DNA of 64,000 nucleotides from Diplonema papillatum (GCA_030068145.1 JAPJBO010000365.1:147443-211442); one strand, 5' to 3'; shown: positions 20,201 through 30,619, counted from the first letter of the stretch. Notes: a model not told the origin generated them from the letters alone. Program-made: numbers and translations.

Positions 20201-22655
20201 CCTTCTCGAGGTCGAGCATCGGCGGCGCGTGCTGCTGCTCGTGCACTTCGCGGGGAGGCGGGTGGTTCTGGGCCGACACGCTGCGGAGGTGGACGGGCAC
20301 GTGGCCGCCCTGCCTGCGCAGGATTTCGAGGCTGCGCGGGTTTATCTCCGGCTGGTAGCTGCCCTCCTCGAGCTTGATCTCCCGCAGCTTCGCCTCGCGC
20401 TTCCGCCTCGCGGTGTCGTCGTGCAGCTTCATTTTTCGGATCAGCGCGTTGAGGTTCTCCTGTGCCATATTTTAGCGTTATTTGATTAGATCAGAAGGTC
20501 GGTATTTTAATTTCAGAATGAAAGTTCGTTGAGGATCCGGGGTTTAAAGTCTCAGGGTGACCATCGTCGAAAGGGTTCTTTTTTGGTATTGTATGCATTA
20601 TATATAATTCATATCTCATAGGAGAAATTCAAGGGGTCGGAACACCCGTGCTTGACCAATTTCTGTGGTTTGTGAAACCATCATGAAACATTGGGCTACT
20701 GGTTGGAGAAATCGCGAAGATGAATCGGTTATTCAGAGTGCAAGTTCACTTAAAGATCCGGGGGTTTTGTAGTCACCGGGTGACCAATGTTTCTTGAAGG
20801 TCTCGCAAACTAGTGTGCGTATCGTATCTGCGGTACGTGTGCTTGTGCGTGTGTCTTTGTTGCCTATTCGTGCGATTTGACCTGCACGCGTTCAGGTTGA
20901 ATCGATGGCAAACGTTTCCTTTCTTAGCTGCAACAAGCATGTCTCTCTGAGGATGCAATTACCGGCCATCGCAAAACAAAACCGCGGGATCGTTGCACTT
21001 GCCTGGCTGATTTCTTGTACGAGGCCGTCGCGCAATTCCTTTTGCCCGGGGGACTGCCCCAAGGACTTGGTCTGAAGTGCAGCGTACATTGTGTGAGCCG
21101 ACTGCGCTGTTGTACACGACAGGAACTTGGCCAGTAGCTGGTGTGTGTGCAGGCGTGACATCTTTCTTAGCCTTCGGCGTCTCCCACCCCCTGTGCGTAG
21201 CTCTCTCGGACGCAGAAAAGTCAGGTGATGCGGCAGGAACGCGACGGCTCTCGTGGCACTCTGGAAAACCTCGTGCAAGAAAACGACTTTTTCTCTCGGT
21301 GAATAAATAGCTAATTTCCCCCTCGAACCTTGAGCGCACACACATGCGGACCAAGTATTTTTCTCTGAGACCAAAAACGGAGCGCAGGCCCTGCGCAAAA
21401 CAAGACCGCGGGATCGTTGCACATGCCTGGCTGATCTTCTTGTGCGAGGCCGCGTGGGGCAGCCGCTTCGGGGCGTCCTGCTTCTGCTTCGCGGAGTTGT
21501 ACAGGCGCTCGGTGACCGGCTCGGCGCGTTTCAGGTGCTGCGCCGCAGGGGATATGGTCGGCTTGAAGGTGCTGGTGACCTGCTGCCCCTGGTGCACCGA
21601 GTTGTAGTGCTGGACCCGTTCCTCCCAGTGGTCGACTGGGTTCTTGTACCGGCCTGCGAGGATCCGGTTGCTCATGGCCGACGCCTTCTGTTCCCGGTTG
21701 ACCGCGGTCTGCTCGCGCTTCTCGAGGTCGCGCTTCGTGTCGAGGACGTGGTTGCGGCGCTTGAGCCAGTCGGTCTGCAGCTTGTAAAACTTCTCGGGGT
21801 CGCCGCCCGACCGGTTCGCCTTCGCGCCGGATTCGGAGATCTTCGGCTTCCGCTGCGTCTGCATCTGCTCGCGCTTCTGCTTGTCCGACTCCGCTTGCTG
21901 CGCCCGCTCCTCCTTTTTCCGGAGAACTTCCTGTCCCTTCAGGTACAAGCGGTCGCCTATTGGTGCGTGGGTGTTAAAGCTCGGTTGTTGGTAATCCCTA
22001 CACGAAATATAACCGACTTTGGTGTGTGGGTGGAGTCCGAATGGACCGGCGGGCGTAACGCACTGAGGAGCCTTGTTGTTCCGAAAGTTTGAGCCTTACG
22101 GCCGGTTCCTACGGTTCTGGGAAACCTCTGTTGCGGAATACAGCCCCGTGGGTGCGGGCGTGTGTGCGTGCGTGGGTACGTGTGTATGTTGACGCGTGGT
22201 TTCTGTCTAGGTTACCTGGGGGCTTGGAGTCTCATGAAGGTGCTGGTGACCTGCTGCCCCTAACACGTCTGGGATCCCTTCGTTCTTTGTCTGGCAGCTT
22301 TTGTCGAGCCTTTCCTTCCAAGCTGGCGCTTACGTAAAAATCGCATACCGATGGGAATGGCGTCGTAGTCGTCGTAGATGCCTTGATCAAGGCCTTCGTC
22401 CGCAGGGTGGCTTCTGTACTCGTAGCTGCGTGCGTCAGTCTGTGCATGCTCGTCGGTGTCCAGCTCGGCGTACAACGCATCGTCCGCATTGGCGTCGCCA
22501 CCGCTGCCCGTCTCTTCTAGCTCTGCATTCAAGAGCAGGAGCTCTTCTTCGTACTTACGGATGGTTTCGTCTTCTCCGTCTTCGGCAAAGTCCAAGTCCT
22601 CCTCGCGCCGTTGCCGGGCTATAGATCCATCTTCCTCTTGGAAGTCATCGTCCAT
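17278..22655 (-). CDS. Five-exon gene, charged coiled-coil protein with [ST][FY]xPxI motifs
   Basis: Proposed exons on the minus strand: 22655-22349, 21956-21427, 20459-20188, 18524-18324, 18193-17278. Exon phases fit at every junction. Introns 1, 3 and 4 are GT-AG (donors GTATGC, GTATGC, GTACGT). Intron 2 would be GC-AG (CAG|GCATGT). Joined, exon 1 ends in YDDYDAIPIG and continues DRLYLKGQEV. The protein, roughly 740 residues, has an acidic N-terminus, a Lys/Glu/Gln-rich helical body, and three related motifs, STFKPTISPAAQ, SYQPEINPRSLEI and CTFIPATNRKSQQ. Motifs of the type TFxPxIN are common in cytoskeletal and ciliary proteins of protists, so a cytoskeletal role is possible but inferred. 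The last exon is Ser/Gln-rich. The exon 5 acceptor could instead be at 18145. Confidence 0.65.
18755..18845. mobile_element. Short MITE copy
   Basis: Starts GAAGTATGGCTAAAGATAAA with GTGGTGTCACCTG following, and ends CTCCCGTGACATCTTTTAT. It contains the hairpin GTTAAGCAGCGGCTGCCGGC. A longer copy is at 29815-29975 with the same ends and an internal insertion, and the left end alone occurs near 16423. Confidence 0.7.
19735..19860. repeat. Short tandem repeat, AAATCGGCAAAAATGGCCAA type
   Basis: Imperfect repeats of about 35 bases built from AATCTGGAAAA, ATCGGCAAAA and ATGGCCAAA, three to four copies. Confidence 0.8.
20471..20600 (-). repeat. Introner-like dispersed motif in intron 2
   Basis: Contains GGGGTTTAAAGTCTCAGGGTGACCA preceded by a TTTTAGCGTTATTTG block only 12 bases from the proposed exon 3 acceptor. 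Related copies with the same orientation are at 20740-20840, 42000-42110, 42585-42665, 43555-43670, 700-760 and 26235-26330. Confidence 0.6.
20790..20945. repeat. SINE-like dispersed repeat copy
   Basis: Shares GTGCGATTTGACCTG, GCGTTCAGGTT and a CTGCAACAAGCATG(T)CTCTCTGAG block with 49699-49768 and, inverted, 60700-60780. Shorter pieces are at 23763 and 23911. No coding frame. Whether it derives from a tRNA or other RNA gene was not established. Confidence 0.55.
20971..21028 (-). pseudogene. Decayed copy of the exon 2 end of the five-exon gene
   Basis: Within intron 2, 58 bases repeat the exon 2/intron 2 boundary at 21396-21455, including the GC donor (here CAG|GCAAGT). This either shows partial duplication of the exon end or, less likely, a second small exon. 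Confidence 0.6.
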
Positions 22656-22719
22656 TACTCGCAGCGACCCGCTTTGCTCCCTGCCCTGTAGACACCCTCC
22701 CCGTTCGCTTCGCTGGCTT
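22656..22719. other. Leader of the five-exon gene
   Basis: The frame stays open upstream of the chosen ATG at 22655, but runs straight into the repeat array that follows, so the ATG heading MDDDFQEEDG is preferred. Confidence 0.4.
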
Positions 22720-23340
22720 GAACTTGGTTGTTTCGACCCGTGTTCTATGGGACTTGGTTCTTTCGACCCGTGTTCTGTGGGACTTGGTTGTTTCGGTCCG
22801 TGTTCTATGGGATGCATCATTGGACTTGGTTGTTTCGACCCTTGTTCAATGGGATGCATCCCTTGTCTCACCTACCTTTTGCGTTGTAGCTTGTATCGCA
22901 TTGTGGCTGGCTGGCTTGGACTTGGTTGTTTCGACCCGTGGATGCATTCCTTGTCACACCTACCTTATACCTCTGGTCATTGTGGCTTGGATTCGGTTGT
23001 TTCGACCCGTGTTCTGTGGTACCTTTTATGTTGTGGCTTGTATCCTTCATCTCTGGGCACTGGTCATTGTGGTTGGCTGGCTTGGACTTGGTTGTTTCGG
23101 TCCGTGTTCTATGGGATGCATCATTGGACTTGGTTGTTTCGACCCGTGTTCAATGGGATGCATCCCTTGTCACACCTACAATTTACCTCTGGTCATTGTG
23201 GCTTGGATTCGGTTGTTTCGACCCGTGTTCTGTGGGATGCATCCCTTGTCTCACCTACCTTTTATTCATCTCTGGCCACTGGTCATTGTGGCTGGTTTTC
23301 ATGTCTGATACCACTGGTCATTGTGGCTGGCTATGTAGGC
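22720..23340. repeat. Irregular tandem repeat, GTTGTTTCGACCCGTGTTCT type
   Basis: Blocks GGACTTGGTTGTTTCG(A/G)(C/T)CC, GTGTTC(T/A)(A/G)TGGGATGCATC, CTTGTC(T/A)CACCTACC and CTGGTCATTGTGGCTGG recur in varied order, about seven to nine times. Open frames through it on both strands are artefacts of the repeat. Confidence 0.85.
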
Positions 23341-25545
23341 GACAAGCCCTCTAGGTTCTACGTCCATCGGCGCAAAGCCGCAAGTTCGGAAAGACTATTC
23401 AGAAGCCGAGGACTCGGCGGTTCTGGAGCAGTAAACTACGACAGTTTGGATCACCACGCCCTCGTTCTTTGCTTGATAACGCTAATAAAGGCGACGCACC
23501 CCGCCTGTAAACGAGAACGTAAAGAGACTTTGCTTTCGGATTTGGCTTTCTTCATATGTGCTTGGGTGGGGGGGAAACGAATGGAGGACGGTATGTGAAA
23601 CAGGCGAGAAAGACTGCCGGCTCAGCACAGCGTGCCACTCCGGAACGATGAGCCGCGCATACGCCGGACCACTCGGCAGTTTCTCCCTGCTTACTTCGCA
23701 AGGGCGGTTTGCTGCAAGTACTTTCTTTCGCAAGCAAGGAGCGCCTTGTTAAATCTGGATGCGTTCAGGTTAAACCGCAGCGCAAGTGAAAGTTCGCATC
23801 AAAACTCCGTCAAGACTGCTTTCCCCCGGTACTGGGTTCTCCCGCGTACCTCGGAAGGGCGGTTTGCTGCAAGTACTTCTTATCGTGTTTGATGTGCGAT
23901 TAAATCTGGATACGTTCAGGTTAAATCGCGCGCAGTGAAAGCTCACCTGAAACTCCGTCAAAACTGCTTTCCCGGTTCAACGCGTTAACGGAAGCACCAC
24001 TGGACGTTGAAGATTTGTGTCACCCTACACCAAAAAGCCAGTATCCTTCTCATCGTCTTTGCACTCGCAAAGACAGTGGCTTGAACAGTCGAGCTTCAGG
24101 TGACTGAGTGGGCTCGGACGCGAAGATGTCAACACAACTACGCGCGTCGGCGACAGAATATTAAATAGCAAGCGAGGATTCCGGACGCTACGCAGACGGA
24201 AAACAAGAAGGAAATACGAGAGAGAGAGAGAGAGAGAGACGAGTTAGAGTGCAGGGACCATCTCTCCGGGGAGTTTCCGGTCTCCTCACTTCTCTTCGCA
24301 CTGCTACGGCGGGCGTAAGTCGCTCCGGAGGCGCGCTGCAGGTTGCGGCTCTGCTACAGTGAGTGGCGGCACCGGAGTTGGTGCTGCAGCGGGCGCTCTG
24401 GCCGGCGGGCGAGCTCGTCGCCTTGTAACGCTGCGGGCCCTCTCCTCGCGACTGCGCGGCCTACGGCATACGATAAACCATAATACATTGGGGACAAGCG
24501 CTCTTAAGATTGGGGTGAGTGGGCGAGTCAAAAGGCGAGCTTGGGGGCTTGAAGGGCCCTAGAGCGAGTCTTGGACGCGCCCGCCACCTGTGCGGCCCAT
24601 CTAGTCTTCGCCGACATAAACGCCGGGCAGCGCCTCCGAAGTGCCTTCTGAAAAGACTTTCCTGTACGGATTTCGCTTTCTGTGAAAGAGAGGACGACAG
24701 CGCAGGACAAAACAGAACAGAAATAAAGCTTGCCACGCCCCCTCACTAAGTTCTTTACGTGGCGGTGTGACCGTGGCGCAAAGAACCACAATGCACACCG
24801 CCGCGAACAGCAGAGGTTGGCAAAGCTACCGAGTGCGTTTTCCTCGGGGTTAGGTCAGAGTGGGTAAACAGAACGTATAAGAGAGAGAGAGAGGGAAAGG
24901 GGCTGCCAAACATCGATAAAGCTCTTCTCCGTGAAAGGCTCTAGCCTTTACTAGCCTTTACGCCGGGATCGGTGTATCACCCGTATGCACCAAATTTGCA
25001 ATACCAACTGCAGCACCAGCTCTAGTGAACCACTACTTGCAGCACCACATCAGTGGTAGTACCAGTTGCATCACGTAGCGCCACTTGCAGTGCCAGTTGC
25101 ACCAGTTTCACCAGCACCCCTGGTTCTCTGAATTTGTACTCCAAGCGCTGCACGTTCGCCGTAGCTCTCAGCGGGACAAAGATAATTATTGGTTGGGAAG
25201 TGCTGACCGGTCCGAGACCGCAGGCAGCAATCCCAGCGCTCCATGGTGTCCCAACGCATGCACTGCTGCGTTCCGGACCTGCTTTTACGTGCTGCCCTCG
25301 CAGGCGGCGGGGCGACTCGGTCACGTGACCACGATCGGTTCACTGAGTAGAAACAGCGGAGAGCCAGTGTGTCCTGGGGCGTTCGGGTCGACAGGTGACG
25401 GGTGGCCACGCCCGCCATGGTGCGCCCTCGTGACCGTGGTCGGTTCACTGAGGTAGTGACAGCGGGGAGCCCGGGTGTTCTGGAACGTATCTAGGAGACG
25501 CCGAGTACCAAGCTCCCGTCTTCAGGAGAAAGAAGAGACCAACGA
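23341..25545. other. Gene-free stretch with local duplications
   Basis: A block of about 150 bases containing GGGCGGTTTGCTGCAAGTAC occurs twice (about 23700-23840 and 23855-23985). A copy of the ACCATCTCTCCGGGGAGTTT family lies at 24240-24345 behind a (GA)n tract. Near 24990-25130 there is a degenerate GCAGCACCA repeat, and a segment with TCGGTTCACTGAG is duplicated near 25336 and 25439. No gene was recognised. Confidence 0.5.
24220..24345 (+). repeat. (GA)n-tailed dispersed repeat
   Basis: (GA)n followed by CGAGTTAGAGTGCAGGGACC, then ATCTCTCCGGGGAGTTTCCGG and TCTCCTCACTTCTC. Other copies: 3695-3720 (part), 48990-49042, 49625-49673, 49968-50016, 58120-58200. The constant link to (GA)n suggests a microsatellite-ended short interspersed element. 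Confidence 0.7.
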
Positions 25546-26175
25546 TCAGACGTCGCTCACGTTTGAAGGAGATTCCACTTTCTGAGGCCGCTTCCTGCGG
25601 CACCAGTTGTAGCACTGCCAGAACGCGGAGCTCATGAAGATGCCGAACACGATCGCGCAACAGTGCCCAGCCGTCGTGATCAGGTCCAGAGAAAAAGCGT
25701 AGTACAAATCAATGACCACCATGCACACGGCAGTGAACGTCAGCAGCAGACAAGGACTTCGCCTCGAGAAGATCTTTTGCGTGTTTTTGGTCCTGGAGAA
25801 CGTGCCGGCCATGTACTGGTCGTTGACAGTGTGCCCAAAGAAAGCGTTGGACAGCAAGCCCATCCCGCTGCACCCTACCACCATGCACAGCCCTAGCTGC
25901 AGGCAGAAGAACACGCAGAACATCGCGAGCCACCACAGCGAGAGTGTGCACATCGAGTACGGCTTCAAGGGCCCGTAAGTCGGCTCCACGGGTTTGTCGT
26001 GATCGTCGGGCGGCGGGTCTAGCGGCGAGAAGAAGGGTGGTTTTCTGCAGCAAACGTGCTCCGCTATGACGACTAGGCACGGCAGGACCGTTATGAACAA
26101 CAGCGCGTATGTGATCACGATGTCCGTTGGCGACCCGTCGCAGGTGAGGACGCAGACAACATCACAGCCGATCAT
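25546..26175 (-). CDS. Small multi-pass membrane protein, family unknown
   Basis: 209 residues from the ATG at 26175, which follows a stretch with no conserved frame. Four or five hydrophobic segments are visible: about 18-42 (ITYALLFITVLPCLVVIAEH), about 70-98 (CTLSLWWLAMFCVFFCLQLG and on), then two or three between about 130 and 190, followed by a basic tail CRRKRPQKVESPSNVSDV. Many cysteines lie in or next to the membrane segments. No family motif was recognised. A decayed copy of its 5' end lies upstream at 26515-26700, and introner-like and TTTTAGCGTTATTTG blocks precede the ATG, so an unseen upstream exon is possible. Confidence 0.7.
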   Translation of the reverse strand: MIGCDVVCVLTCDGSPTDIVITYALLFITVLPCLVVIAEHVCCRKPPFFSPLDPPPDDHDKPVEPTYGPLKPYSMCTLSLWWLAMFCVFFCLQLGLCMVVGCSGMGLLSNAFFGHTVNDQYMAGTFSRTKNTQKIFSRRSPCLLLTFTAVCMVVIDLYYAFSLDLITTAGHCCAIVFGIFMSSAFWQCYNWCRRKRPQKVESPSNVSDV

Positions 26176-26514
26176 AGTTGCTACTTGATTTGGGTGTGCG
26201 TGGGGAGGGGAGAAGTTGTGTTCTATTCGCCTTGCTTTTTTGGAGTTATGGTTCACTTGAGAATCCGGGGGATTTTTTAGCGTTATTTGTGGTTCGGAAG
26301 GTTGGTGTCTTAGAAAGTCCCCGGTTGTCCGTGAGGCCTGGGGCGGCAAACACACAGAGACGGTCAAAAAGGACTGGATAAGTGATCCACGTATGCCCAG
26401 GACAAAAGGACTGTAAACGATCCACCTAATCCACCTATGCCCACAGGACAAGCGACTAAGAAGTTGTCAAAAGCACTCACCGAACCTGCCGGTTTTAACC
26501 TCCTCGGGCCCCTC

Positions 26515-26700
26515 CGACTAGGCACGGCAGAACCGTTAAGAACAACAGCGTGTAATGTCCGTTTACGACCCGTCGCAGGCGAGGACGCAGGCAACATCAC
26601 AGCCGATCATAGTTGCTACTTGATTGTGTGTGCGTGGGGAGGGGAGAAGTTGTGTTCTATTCACCTTGCTTTTTTAGCGTTATTTGTGATTCAGAAGGTC
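26515..26700 (-). pseudogene. Decayed 5'-end copy of the small membrane protein gene
   Basis: Matches about 26065-26315: shared CTAGGCACGGCAG, CGACCCGTCGCAGG, ACATCACAGCCGATCATAGT and the leader GTGCGTGGGGAGGGGAGAAG. It has deletions inside the coding part and stops before the first membrane segment ends. Confidence 0.8.
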
Positions 26701-26707
26701 GGTATCT

Positions 26708-26960
26708 TAGCTCGCTCGAAGGAGCCCAAAGTTGTTCGACATGGCTCAAAGTAGTTCGAAGTAGTTCAGAGCAATTTTAAGTAAATCAGAATACTTCGAA
26801 GTGGTTCAGAGCAAATCGGAGAGTAGCTCAAAATAGTTCGAAGTAGTTCAGAGCAGTTCTAAGTAGCTCAGAATAGTTCGAAGTGGTTCAGAGCAAATCG
26901 AAGAGTAGCTCAAAACAGTTCGAAGTGGTTCCGATAGTTCGAAGTAGCTCAAGTTGTTTG
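26708..26960. repeat. 82-bp tandem repeat made of AGTAGTTC-type submotifs
   Basis: GTAGTTCAGAGCA recurs 82 bases apart (26761 and 26843). Each unit is itself composed of 10-11-base AAGTAGTTC/AGAGCA variants, so several levels of duplication are visible. Confidence 0.8.
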
Positions 26961-28489
26961 GACCGCAGATCATTGTCGGTGAGCCCCCTTCGGATCGAAG
27001 GAAATACCCGACGTAGCTGCTTCGACTCCGAATGGAAGGGGGGAAATATAGAGGTAAGGGGCAAATACAATACAAACACAATCTGATTTGTTCTTCGCTT
27101 ACACCACCGTGTGTTGTTTTCTCTCAGGACTTTTTGACCTGTTGTGTTTGTGTGGTTAGTCGTGTAGGGGTAGACCCGCATGACCTCACGTCCGTTCAAC
27201 ACGTGGTTCGGTAGTTACAGCACTTGGGAAACCCTTCTGTTCTTTGTCGGGCAGCATCGTCGAGCATTTCCTTTCAAGCTGGCGCTTATGTAAAAAAACG
27301 GGAGGTCGAACTGGAACTTCACTGGCACAAGACACGACGAGGGAACAAAAGAAACCGCGAGCGTTTGGGGCTACTGCGGCCATAAGGCACTTTAAAAAAA
27401 GCAGCGCCGCCGGCAGTGCAACGTAGGCTGCGGACGGTTCGTGGTGAAGCATCGAGAAAGATTGAGAAAAACCCGCGAAAGAGTGCAAGGTCAACGTGCC
27501 ATTGATGTGACACACAAGTCAACGGCAACCCCCACAACACAGAAATTCGCAGTTTTCTTGAAAAATGAGAAAGCTCGCACGAGCAGCCGCTGCTGCTGCT
27601 CGGCATTGAGGCCCCTGCTGCTGTTGGTGCGCACTTCCTTCAGACCTGTTTAGTTCATCTAACGGGAGTAGGGATAGTACGCTGCCATCGATCGGTTTTT
27701 TGTTCTTGACAGATTGCGTTTTGTTAGACACAAAAACGGATCTAGCGCTTCCTTTGTTTGCGCGCACTTCCTTCAACTCTGTTTTGTTCATCTAACGGGT
27801 CGGCTTTTTGTTCTTGGCAAATTGCATTTGCTAGACACAAAAAACGATGGGTAGAACTCGCCGAACGAGCTGGAAAGCGGGGGGGAGAAGAGAAAATGGG
27901 CGAAAACACAGGAAGCCAGGGGCCCTGCTGTTCTGGAGTATTTTGAGGTTTTGAACGACCGGTCTTTTAGAGTCTCGGGTTGACCGTTGAGACTGGGGCT
28001 GGAGTAGAGGAAGAGAGAGGGGGGGGGAGAAAAAAAGGGAGGATGATGTTGCTCAATCGGCGCGATGTCGTGTGTATCCGAACTGGATGTCCTAACTCAG
28101 CCGGTGACCCGTGACGATTTGACATTGGGGATGTACGGATCTGCAGCGAGCCACGCGCGGCAACCGGGGCAGGCCAGAAGACCACTAAGTCAACCGAGCT
28201 TGAAAAAAAAGAGGCGGGTAACTGATAGCACGCTAGGTCTATCAGAAGTCACGCGCAGATACCCGCAGACAATGCAATTCGACGCGGTTCCAGGAGACAG
28301 GTGGAGATCGGCTCACGAACGCTCTGTCTTCGGGAGGTCTCAACGCATTGGTGAGCGTCCTGCTCAAGCCGAGAGTCGTTCCTCAGCAACAACGCATTCT
28401 TTTTGGTAACAACGGGTTTGTTGGCGCGCCTGGGAACAATGTGTGCTCACTTTCCAAACGTACGCTACGGTTTTTTGTCTGTGACAAAC
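26961..28489. other. Gene-free stretch with dispersed repeats
   Basis: 27085-27295 matches 45185-45365 and 63085-63265 (blocks CGCTTACACCACCGTGTGTT, ATGACCTCACGTCCGTTCAA), so it is a partial copy of the 2.2-kb repeat family. A segment with CGCACTTCCTTCA and TTCATCTAACGGG is duplicated at about 27628-27737 and 27760-27846. A weak introner-like motif lies near 27950-27985. No gene is seen. Confidence 0.55.
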
Positions 28490-28810
28490 GGTAAAGGGGG
28501 ATTGCAAGAACGTGCTTGGAATGGGTATGTGCTCAACACCGCACTGTGTCCCGTCTGCGCCGTGTTTCGGTCCTTCAAGCCACGGACACATAAGGCGGAC
28601 CATCATCAGCGCGGAACCTGAGTGTCTGCAGACGGGACTGCAGTGTGAGTCTGGTTTGTCAGGCGGCTGTTCGTAGCTCGTCACAGCCAGGACCACCCGT
28701 GCTACGAGAGCACAGGCGAATCCGTCACGGGGAGAAGGCCCCTACAACCGTGTCTGAGCAATCAGTTAAAAAAACTCAGGGCATTGTGACTGCGACTCGC
28801 TAGGCAGCAC
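28490..28810 (+). repeat. Dispersed repeat R, longest diverged copy
   Basis: Colinear with 44620-44860 and 62520-62760 (GTGCTTGGAA, GTGCTCAACRCCGCA, GCGCGGAACCTG, GTGAGTC, ACCGTGTCTGAGCA). Its left half also matches, inverted, 36175-36260. Confidence 0.7.
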
Positions 28811-28850
28811 TGACTTGTCTTCTTTTTGTGTGTCCGTGACAAACGGTAAA

Positions 28851-29010
28851 GGGGGGGTCGAATAATAACAGACGTGTTAATATATTCGATTTGTCGAATA
28901 CTAAAAAAAATTCCGGGAAGCCGGACAGTGGCGGGATCAATAGTCGTAGTGTTTTTAGACGACCAGACGTGTGTCGAAATAACTGTTATTATTCGACCCC
29001 CCCCTTTATC
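28851..29010. mobile_element. MITE with GGGGGTCGAATAATAACAG inverted ends
   Basis: Left end at about 28851-28877 and its inverse at about 28983-29010 agree over at least 25 bases, including the flanking GATAAAGGGGG. The interior has CGATTTGTCGAATACTAAAA. A rearranged copy is at 39990-40112 in the opposite orientation. The right end lies about 50 bases beyond the stop codon of the GILT-like gene, in its probable 3' UTR. No transposase is present. Confidence 0.8.
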
Positions 29011-29062
29011 TTCATTTGTTTAAAGAATACAGAAAGGCGGAGGAAAAGCGGGGGATCGTTCT

Positions 29063-29764
29063 CTAGTTGACGAACGGAGCGCATCCGGTCGGCGGCGGGC
29101 CGGTGTAAGCGGTGCAGACCTCCTTCAGCATGAGGTTGGTGTTGGTGAGTTGCTTCCCGTTGATGAGGACCCAAGGTGTGCTCTCGTGGGCGGGCATGAG
29201 GCCCGCGGTCTCGCGGGCCGCGTCGAGAAGGAGAGCCCGGCTCGCTGCGGTAGCCGCGCAGGCCTTCAGCTGCTGCGCGTTGATGCTCGTCTTCTCCGCG
29301 CAGGAGTCGAACGAGATGTTCTTCAGCTGGTGCTGCCCCTCCCAGCAGTGCACGAACGGCTGGTACAGCTGCGGGTCGTTTCCGGTCATGTTCTTCAAGC
29401 ACACCTCGACGACGTTCCCGTAGCACTCCTGCGGGCCGTGCTGGCACACCGGATCACCCACGAAGCAGTCCTGCGCCGGCGGCTGGCCGCTCCCGCCGCA
29501 GAGGTTGTCCCAGCACAGGCGCTGCGTCAAGTTGTAGCCCTGGTCGCCCCCGCACTGCGGGGTGATGAAGAAAGCGTTTCCGAACGGTATGTACTGGTAG
29601 TCCAGGATGCCCCAGAGCCCGGGCGCGTTGAGCGTCGTTTCCAGCGGCCCCACAATCAAGTCCTGGCACGGCGGGCATCCAGCTTCTCCGTAGAACCGAA
29701 GGACCACCTTCTCCTGCGCGGTGGCAACCGCGAGCAGCATTCCGAGAACCGCCGTTGCCTTCAT
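29063..29764 (-). CDS. GILT-like thiol reductase (secreted or lysosomal)
   Basis: 233 residues in one exon. A hydrophobic signal peptide covers about 1-16 (MKATAVLGMLLAVATAQ). The active-site CxxC is Cys30-Pro-Pro-Cys33 in FYGEAGCPPC, followed by IVGPLE, as in this family. The diagnostic signature C-Q-H-G-x2-E-C-x2-N-x4-C is complete at 107-122 (CQHGPQECYGNVVEVC). The C-terminal half keeps the thioredoxin-like STPWVLINGK block (195-204). Members reduce disulfides at acidic pH in lysosomes or phagosomes; here a digestive vacuole role would be the natural inference. Length matches the family. The chosen ATG at 29764 begins the signal peptide. A decayed copy of its 5' part lies at 30620-30789. 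Confidence 0.93.
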   Translation of the reverse strand: MKATAVLGMLLAVATAQEKVVLRFYGEAGCPPCQDLIVGPLETTLNAPGLWGILDYQYIPFGNAFFITPQCGGDQGYNLTQRLCWDNLCGGSGQPPAQDCFVGDPVCQHGPQECYGNVVEVCLKNMTGNDPQLYQPFVHCWEGQHQLKNISFDSCAEKTSINAQQLKACAATAASRALLLDAARETAGLMPAHESTPWVLINGKQLTNTNLMLKEVCTAYTGPPPTGCAPFVN

Positions 29765-29814
29765 TGTCCGCTTTGCTTGTTGCTTCGTTCCTTTTAAGGG
29801 TATCTGGAAAGGTG

Positions 29815-29975
29815 GTTGAAGTATGGCTAAAGATAAAGTGGTGTCACCTGCCCACGTGATAAAGCCGTTAAGCATTGGAAACTTTTAAGTACACGGACCA
29901 CACGGATCAGCATGCACTGGCAAGCCGGCAGCCGTTAAGCAGCGGCTGCCGGCTTATCCCGTGACACCTTTTATT
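29815..29975. mobile_element. MITE copy (GAAGTATGGCTAAAGATAAA family)
   Basis: Same ends as 18755-18845, with extra interior sequence. The interior hairpin is GCCGGCAGCCGTTAAGCAG, with CGGCTGCCGGC as partner. It sits about 50 bases upstream of the GILT-like start codon, where it could carry promoter sequence. Confidence 0.7.
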
Positions 29976-29983
29976 TGTACCTA

Positions 29984-30190
29984 CCCCCCCCGTGTTAGTG
30001 TCGCCTACCAAAGGCACCTTTTCCTAAAAGGCGACACTAACACGGGAAGCCGTTGGTGAGGAGACATTCTTCATGCAAATAAAGGGAACCCTATTGAGTA
30101 CCGTCTTCCCGTGTTTGTGTCGCCTCGCGTTTTCAGGCAAAAAGGCGACACTGACAAGGGCTAAACGGAGCGACACTAACAGGTAGTTGG
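29984..30190. repeat. Nested hairpins with CGTGTTAGTGTCGCC arms
   Basis: CCCGTGTTAGTGTCGCCT (about 29989) and its inverse AGGCGACACTAACACGGG (about 30032) form one hairpin. A second pair, CCCGTGTTTGTGTCGCCT (about 30109) and AGGCGACACTGAC (about 30147), forms another, and a lone GCGACACTAACA follows near 30170. These are probably one or two nested short inverted-repeat transposons. Confidence 0.7.
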
Positions 30191-30619
30191 TTATCATGAG
30201 TCGTGGAATTGGCAGAATCAAGTGTTGTCAAGTCTTGACACTTGAACGTTCGGGCATTTTGAACACCCCCGTCCTTACCATCAAATTACACGAGCCAAAC
30301 CCCCCCACACCGAATCACCAGCCAGCGTTTGTCGGACCAGAAATGTCAAAATTATATGCAGATCTTGGTGCAAGTCGACGCTGGTAAAGCTTCGACGTCG
30401 CCCGCGTGATGTAAGATACAGCCCGTCCTTTACCACCTCACAGCCCCGCGCGGTCCGACGACAATGGCTGAGTGCTCAATCGAGATGGCGGAAGGGGACC
30501 GGACTCAAGGATGGATGACGAGCACTGGGGCATGCGAGGCAGACGCGCGTAGCATTGTTACGTTCCATTACCGAAACTATTATGCAGCCAAGTGTGCCCG
30601 TGGCAGTCTAGAACACCGG

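Noticed and set aside
30187-30387. Short frame after the nested hairpins
   Set aside because: It starts within a hairpin repeat, with no motif and no codon bias.
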